Positions 1 to 3,165 of a stretch of 5,256 nt of DNA are shown here, piece by piece. The notes under the pieces were generated by a model. It saw only the letters and a program-made list of their open reading frames with translations, was not told where the DNA came from and made no database searches. The position numbers and the translations under genes are program-made. Position 1 is the first letter of the stretch; every line of letters begins with the position of its first letter. The stretch spans positions 1-5,256 of the forward strand of contig JACQGW010000092.1 of NCBI GenBank assembly GCA_016199325.1, read 5' to 3'. The DNA comes from Chloroflexota bacterium (lineage in GTDB: Bacteria; Chloroflexota; Dehalococcoidia; JACQGW01).

Positions 1-53
1 CCACGGGGGAGGATTGGCTGGAAGCGCTGGAAACCGATCTTGCTGCTGCTTGA
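1..53 (+). CDS. Possible C-terminal end of an upstream gene (partial)
   Basis: Reading from base 3, the frame gives TGEDWLEALETDLAAA followed by TGA at 51-53. The acidic, amphipathic-looking peptide has ordinary codon usage and would make a plausible protein C-terminus. The stop lies well before the promoter of the next gene. With only 16 codons visible, neither family nor function can be named, and chance cannot be excluded. The other two forward frames give less protein-like peptides here. Confidence 0.3.
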   Translation, partial: TGEDWLEALETDLAAA

Positions 54-97
54 CCCCCTCCTATCGAGATTGACACAATCTTCCGTACACTACCTCG

Positions 98-138
98 TTG
101 CAGCCGACCTTGCAGCGCCTGGTCGGCTGTGCTACACT
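98..138 (+). promoter_or_regulatory. Putative sigma-70 promoter with overlapping inverted repeat
   Basis: TTGCAG at 110-115 and TACACT at 133-138 are separated by exactly 17 bases. This would place the transcript start near 145, about 24 bases before the chosen start codon of the M23 peptidase gene. A perfect 9-bp inverted repeat, CAGCCGACC (101-109) and GGTCGGCTG (121-129), has the -35 hexamer in its 11-base loop and covers much of the spacer, which suits an operator. A second TTGCAGC lies at 98-104. TTGACA at 70-75 has no -10 at a usable distance. The -10 is a good match; the -35 matches consensus mainly in its TTG. Confidence 0.45.
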
Positions 139-168
139 GACGGCCAACTCGGTAGCTGGAGGATGCTC

Positions 169-1737
169 ATGCGTCTCCGGGTCCGCTTCCCGGGGATCCT
201 GCCCGTTCTGGCTTTGCTTGGCTCCCTTGCACTGATGCCCCTGCCCGCCCACGCCGCGCCGCCCGATCCGGGCTTTCAGTTCCCCTGGCCGCCGGGGGAG
301 GAGTGGGTCTGGACCGGCGGCCCGCACCCCACTTTCGGCGCCGGCACGCCCTGGGGCGCCCTCGACTTTCAGCCGCCCGACTCCGGCTATTTCGGCCCGC
401 AGCCCTGCCCGCCGGGCGTTGTCGCCGCCGGCTTCGCCGTCCGGCCCGCCGCGCCGGGGCGGGTTGTCGTCGCCGGCCAGAGCTACGTCGAGATCGATCA
501 CGGGAACGGCTGGCGCTCCGTCTACTACCACGTCGCCAACATCAAGGTTGCGCCGGGGCGAGCCGTCGACCGGAACGCCGACCTGGGCGTACCATCGTGC
601 CAGAACGCCCTCGGCGGGATCGCCAGCGGACCGCACGTCCATTTCGCGGCGAAGTATGGCGGCGACTGGGTGCCGGCAGCGGCGTACCGGCTCTCCGGCT
701 GGGAGGCCATCGCCGCCAATCGGGCGTACGACGGCGTCTTCCGCCGCGGCAACGCCTTCCGCGGCGTCTGGGGCAGCTTCTGCAACGACGGCGGCAATCC
801 GGAGATCGACTGCTCCGGCCGGTCACGCGGCGAGCAACCGACGTCGCGCGGCGGCATCAGACCGCCGACCGACCGCTGGATCGGCCCCGCGCACGACGCG
901 CCCGTGAGCGACGCGCGCGCCGTCGCCCTTGCCGCCGAGGTCCATCACCGCACTGCGGCGGTCCAGGAAGTGCGCTTCACCGCCCGCTACGCCGGGCGGA
1001 GCTGGTTTGTCGTCTGCCGGGCGGCGGCGCCGCCCTACCGGTGCAGCGGCGACCTCTCAGCCGCGCCGGTCGGCCACATCGAGATCGGCTTCGACGTCCA
1101 GTACGCCGACGGCGGCGTCGTCCCGATCCCGGACGGCGCCCGCCTCATCTGGAAGACGGCCAACAGCCCTGCGCCCGCGGCTGCGCCGACATCGCGCCCT
1201 GCGCCCGCGGCTGTGCCAACGCCGCGCCCGGCGCCGTCGAATCCGGCGCAACCGACACCAGGACCGGCGCAGACGCCGGCTCCCGCTGCAACGCGCGCGG
1301 CGCCCCCGGCCGCGGCCGCCGGGGCCATCGTCGTCGACGACGGCAGCCCCGGCTTCGAGCTCGGCGGGCCTGCACGCTACTGGAAGCAGGCGGCCATCGG
1401 CTACAATGGGGGCATGTATTACACGACGAACACGACGGTAGGCGTCGACAACTGGGCCCGCTGGACGCCGAACCTGCCGGCCGCCGGCCGGTACGAGGTC
1501 TTCGTCTACGTGCCGAGCAACTACGCTGGCGCCCACGCGCGCTACCGCATCCAGCACGCCGCTGGCACTGAGACGGTCGAGGTCTACCAGGAGGAGTATT
1601 CGGACGAGTGGGTGAGCCTCGGCGTCTTCGCCTTCGCCGCCGGGACCGCCGGCTCCGTCGATCTCGCCGACGAAACCGGCGCGCCGCCCAACGCCGAGGT
1701 GGTCGGCTTCGACGCCGTCAAGTTCGAGCGCCGGTAG
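169..1737 (+). CDS. Secreted M23-family metallopeptidase with golvesin-like C-terminal domain
   Basis: This 522-aa protein is probably an exported zinc endopeptidase that cuts peptidoglycan cross-links or other Gly-rich peptides. Residues 1-30 form a signal peptide: Arg-rich start, hydrophobic core, then PAHA before APPDPG. The M23 domain spans about 45-165. GGPH (His53) and ALDF (Asp66) are the first metal ligands; His121 (YYHV) and the GPHVHF motif supply His156 and His158. By analogy with LytM/LasA, His53, Asp66 and His158 bind zinc while His121 and His156 are catalytic. Residues 245-330 look like a beta-rich domain of unknown role. A Pro/Ala linker (333-385) leads to residues 387-520, which resemble the golvesin C-terminal/Xly carbohydrate-binding-like domain (VVDDGSPGF, WTPNLPAAGRYEV, FDAVKF). 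ATG 169 is chosen because GGAGG at 158-162 sits 6 bases upstream and the signal peptide starts there; ATG 163 is an alternative. The in-frame ATG at 40 would bury the signal peptide. The substrate is inferred. Confidence 0.88.
   Translation: MRLRVRFPGILPVLALLGSLALMPLPAHAAPPDPGFQFPWPPGEEWVWTGGPHPTFGAGTPWGALDFQPPDSGYFGPQPCPPGVVAAGFAVRPAAPGRVVVAGQSYVEIDHGNGWRSVYYHVANIKVAPGRAVDRNADLGVPSCQNALGGIASGPHVHFAAKYGGDWVPAAAYRLSGWEAIAANRAYDGVFRRGNAFRGVWGSFCNDGGNPEIDCSGRSRGEQPTSRGGIRPPTDRWIGPAHDAPVSDARAVALAAEVHHRTAAVQEVRFTARYAGRSWFVVCRAAAPPYRCSGDLSAAPVGHIEIGFDVQYADGGVVPIPDGARLIWKTANSPAPAAAPTSRPAPAAVPTPRPAPSNPAQPTPGPAQTPAPAATRAAPPAAAAGAIVVDDGSPGFELGGPARYWKQAAIGYNGGMYYTTNTTVGVDNWARWTPNLPAAGRYEVFVYVPSNYAGAHARYRIQHAAGTETVEVYQEEYSDEWVSLGVFAFAAGTAGSVDLADETGAPPNAEVVGFDAVKFERR
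1168..1257 (+). repeat. 30-bp in-frame tandem repeat encoding a Pro/Ala linker
   Basis: Three consecutive 30-base units (1168-1197, 1198-1227, 1228-1257) encode PAPAAAPTSR, PAPAAVPTPR and PAPSNPAQPT. The first two are nearly identical in DNA; the third has diverged. Pro/Ala-rich sequence continues to about base 1320. The stretch is a flexible, low-complexity spacer between the middle and golvesin-like domains of the peptidase and probably varies in length between strains through slippage. Confidence 0.7.
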
Positions 1738-1748
1738 AGGAGCCTGGA

Positions 1749-2042
1749 ATGAGAGACACGTTCAGCGAATTCATCACCGAGATCGAGGCCTAGGCCAGAG
1801 CCGAGGGGCCACAGGCGGAAGCCGAGCTCGCCTTCTTCGGCGAGCGATACCGCCTGGCGCACCAGCTCATGGCGCGACGCCGCCAACTCAAGCTGACCCA
1901 GACTCGATTGGCAGAGAAGTCGGGGATCGGGCAGGCCGAGATCAGCAAGATCGCGGGTGGGCGCTCGAACCCGACCCTCGATACGCTGGCGGCCCTTGCC
2001 AGGGCACTCGACTGCCACGTGTCGCTCGTTCCACAGTCCTGA
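1749..2042 (+). pseudogene. XRE/HigA-type antitoxin-like regulator broken by in-frame TAG
   Basis: The reading frame from ATG 1749 to TGA 2040-2042 would encode 97 residues, but codon 15 (1791-1793) is TAG. On both sides the sequence looks like one XRE antitoxin: an N-terminal helical extension (MRDTFSEFITEIEA, then after the stop ARAEGPQAEAELAFFGERYRL) and a helix-turn-helix at about 47-87 containing LTQTRLAEKSGIGQAEISKI and RSNPTLDTLAALARAL. A strong ribosome-binding site, GAGGAG at 1737-1742, lies 6 bases before ATG 1749, so the original start is still marked; it follows the peptidase stop by 11 bases and could share its transcript. Between the TAG and the HTH the only ATG is at 1869, which would give a 57-aa HTH-only protein but has no visible ribosome-binding site. 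HigA-like antitoxins usually accompany a RelE/HigB toxin; none is in the window. A CAG or GAG to TAG change or a sequencing error would explain the break. Confidence 0.7.
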
Positions 2043-2134
2043 CGGCCTCCCGGCGAGTGGCCGACGGCTGTTGCCACCCCGGGTTCGGCGCAGCGCGTGC
2101 AAATCGAACGCCAGTTTCGATAGCCCGGATTCTG

Positions 2135-2542
2135 CTAACGCTCCAGCCAGTTCTCGACGGCCAGTCCCGGTACGCGCGCAAAGTGGCGATCGTTGCCGGT
2201 AACCAGCGTCAAACCAGTCGAAAGCGCAATAGCAGCGATCCGCAGATCTGGCTCCGCCAGCGGCGTGCCGGCGCGCTCTATCTCGGCCTTCAGCCGTCCA
2301 TAGACGCGAGCCGCCTGTTCATCGAAGGGGAGCACCGGCAACACGTCGACCAGTTCTTCGATCCGCCGAAGCAGGTCATCTCGCCCCCGCCGATGGGCAC
2401 CGAAGAGCATCTCCCCAAGCGTCACGGCCGAGGTAAACTGATCGCCGGCCGGCACCGCCGCCAACCGGCGGACCGTGGCGAGATCCGGGCGCGGCCGCAG
2501 GACGGAGGAGAGGACGTCGGTGTCGAAGAGGTAGGCCGCCAG
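2135..2542 (-). CDS. vapC: VapC-type PIN-domain ribonuclease toxin, non-canonical start
   Basis: This is the toxin of a type II toxin-antitoxin pair, a PIN-domain Mg2+-dependent RNase. The full domain needs 135 residues, starting (L/M)AAYLFDTDVLSSVLR. The acidic metal-binding set is complete: Asp7 (FDTD), Glu44 (TLGEML), Asp99 (AEPDLRIAAIAL) and Asp118 (TGNDRHF). It ends ...LAVENWLER, typical of VapC in sequence and length. No ATG, GTG or TTG opens this frame before the domain; an in-frame TAG lies upstream within vapB. The best-placed start is CTG at 2542-2540, one base after the antitoxin TAG (2546-2544), with GGAG about 5 bases upstream. The first canonical-type start, TTG at 2464, would delete 26 residues including catalytic Asp7. 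Either CTG is used through translational coupling, or a GTG start has mutated and the toxin is silenced. The family call is firm; the start is not. Confidence 0.85.
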   Translation of the reverse strand: MAAYLFDTDVLSSVLRPRPDLATVRRLAAVPAGDQFTSAVTLGEMLFGAHRRGRDDLLRRIEELVDVLPVLPFDEQAARVYGRLKAEIERAGTPLAEPDLRIAAIALSTGLTLVTGNDRHFARVPGLAVENWLER

Positions 2543-2543
2543 C

Positions 2544-2831
2544 CTACTCCAAATCGGGTGCCGGCCGATCGATGGCCTGCTGACGCGCGGCTACAATCTC
2601 GGCGATGTCGTCCTCCATGGTCTCCCAATCCGAGAACAATCCGACTACCGCGAGCAAACCACCGGGACGGCGGGCCGCCGGCAGGGTGATGCGCTCCCCA
2701 CCCTCGGCCAGGGGCGCCACAACGGCGACCGGCTTACCATGCCGGAGGACGATCGTCGGCTCACCGCGCTCCGCGGCATCGAGCACCTGACTGAACTCCC
2801 GCTTGAGATCTGCAACCTGCATGCGCCGCAT
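2544..2831 (-). CDS. vapB: Phd/YefM (VapB-type) antitoxin
   Basis: This is a 95-aa antitoxin expected to bind and neutralise the adjacent PIN toxin and to repress its own promoter. Residues 1-43 are the Phd/YefM DNA-binding and dimerisation fold (MQVADLKREFSQVLDAAERG, then EPTIVLRHGKPVAVVAPL). Residues 57-95 are the toxin-wrapping tail (GGLLAVVGLFSDWETMEDDI, then AEIVAARQQAIDRPAPDLE), a common ending of VapB partners of PIN toxins. ATG 2831 is chosen because AGAGG lies 12 bases upstream. ATG 2822 and the GTG at 2843 are alternatives, and a longer frame to 2891 would run back through the promoter. It is followed directly by vapC, whose proposed CTG start begins one base after the stop, so the two are transcribed and probably translated together. 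Confidence 0.87.
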   Translation of the reverse strand: MRRMQVADLKREFSQVLDAAERGEPTIVLRHGKPVAVVAPLAEGGERITLPAARRPGGLLAVVGLFSDWETMEDDIAEIVAARQQAIDRPAPDLE

Positions 2832-2862
2832 GGTTGATGTCACCCTCTTGCAATATGACATA

Positions 2863-2898
2863 CTGTCCGTCAAGTCATTATAACACACCAACGGACAG
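2863..2898 (-). promoter_or_regulatory. vapBC promoter (extended -10) inside an inverted-repeat operator
   Basis: Read on the minus strand, TGT followed by a perfect TATAAT (2882-2877) forms an extended -10 element; no good -35 is seen at 16-18 bases. A perfect 8-bp inverted repeat, CTGTCCGT (2863-2870) and ACGGACAG (2891-2898), flanks it with a 20-base gap whose centre (2880.5) falls within the -10. This arrangement suits autorepression by the VapB-VapC complex, as known for this family. The predicted transcript start is near 2870, about 40 bases before the antitoxin ATG. Confidence 0.6.
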
Positions 2899-2958
2899 AA
2901 GTGGTCGAAACTGACAAACTTGCCGGGCTGTGGCGACGGTTAGCGGACGTGGCTGCCG

Positions 2959-3150
2959 TCAGAAACCAAGCACCAACTCCCGGAAATGAGTCGCAGCGTC
3001 TCGGCCGCGATGCTCACCCAGCATGTCCAGGAAGACGCGCACAGCCGGAACGACCGGGACTTCCGTTTGCCCTCGGGTGCAGGCAAACGTTCCGACGAGG
3101 CCGACATCCTGGACGAGAAGCAGATTTGCCCCTACGACGCATACCCCCGC
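2959..3150 (-). pseudogene. Possible C-terminal relic of a LysR-type regulator
   Basis: A minus-strand frame of 63 codons runs from just after a TGA (3153-3151) to a TGA at 2961-2959. It contains GLVGTFACTRGQTEVPVVPA followed by VRVFLDMLGEHRGRDAATHF. The pattern of a short strand, then (E)VPVVPAVRxFLDxL near the end, resembles the last helix of LysR-type substrate-binding domains. No ATG, GTG or TTG start with a ribosome-binding site is seen at the 5' end and no DNA-binding domain remains. It lies between the reductase stop (3166) and the vapBC promoter. It could be a decayed regulator, or a chance open frame in GC-rich DNA; family recognition is from memory of the pattern only. Nothing else gene-like is visible in 2899-3165. 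Confidence 0.35.
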
Positions 3151-3165
3151 TCATCGCCCCCCGGC

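Noticed and set aside
40..168. N-terminal extension of the M23 gene from ATG 40
   Set aside because: It would run through the promoter and palindrome and place the signal peptide internally. The ribosome-binding site and export signal support ATG 169.
61..642. 193-codon minus-strand frame opposite the M23 peptidase
   Set aside because: No recognisable domain, and it overlaps the promoter, signal peptide and M23 motifs on the other strand.
1791..1793. TAG as a recoded sense codon (for example pyrrolysine)
   Set aside because: No supporting gene or structure is present, and a simple nonsense mutation or sequencing error explains it.
2043..2134. Terminator between the convergent XRE and vapC genes
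   Set aside because: Only weak stems are seen (CGGCC/GGCCG at 2043-2063 and ATCGAA/TTCGAT at 2103-2121) without a following T-run on either strand, so no terminator is called.
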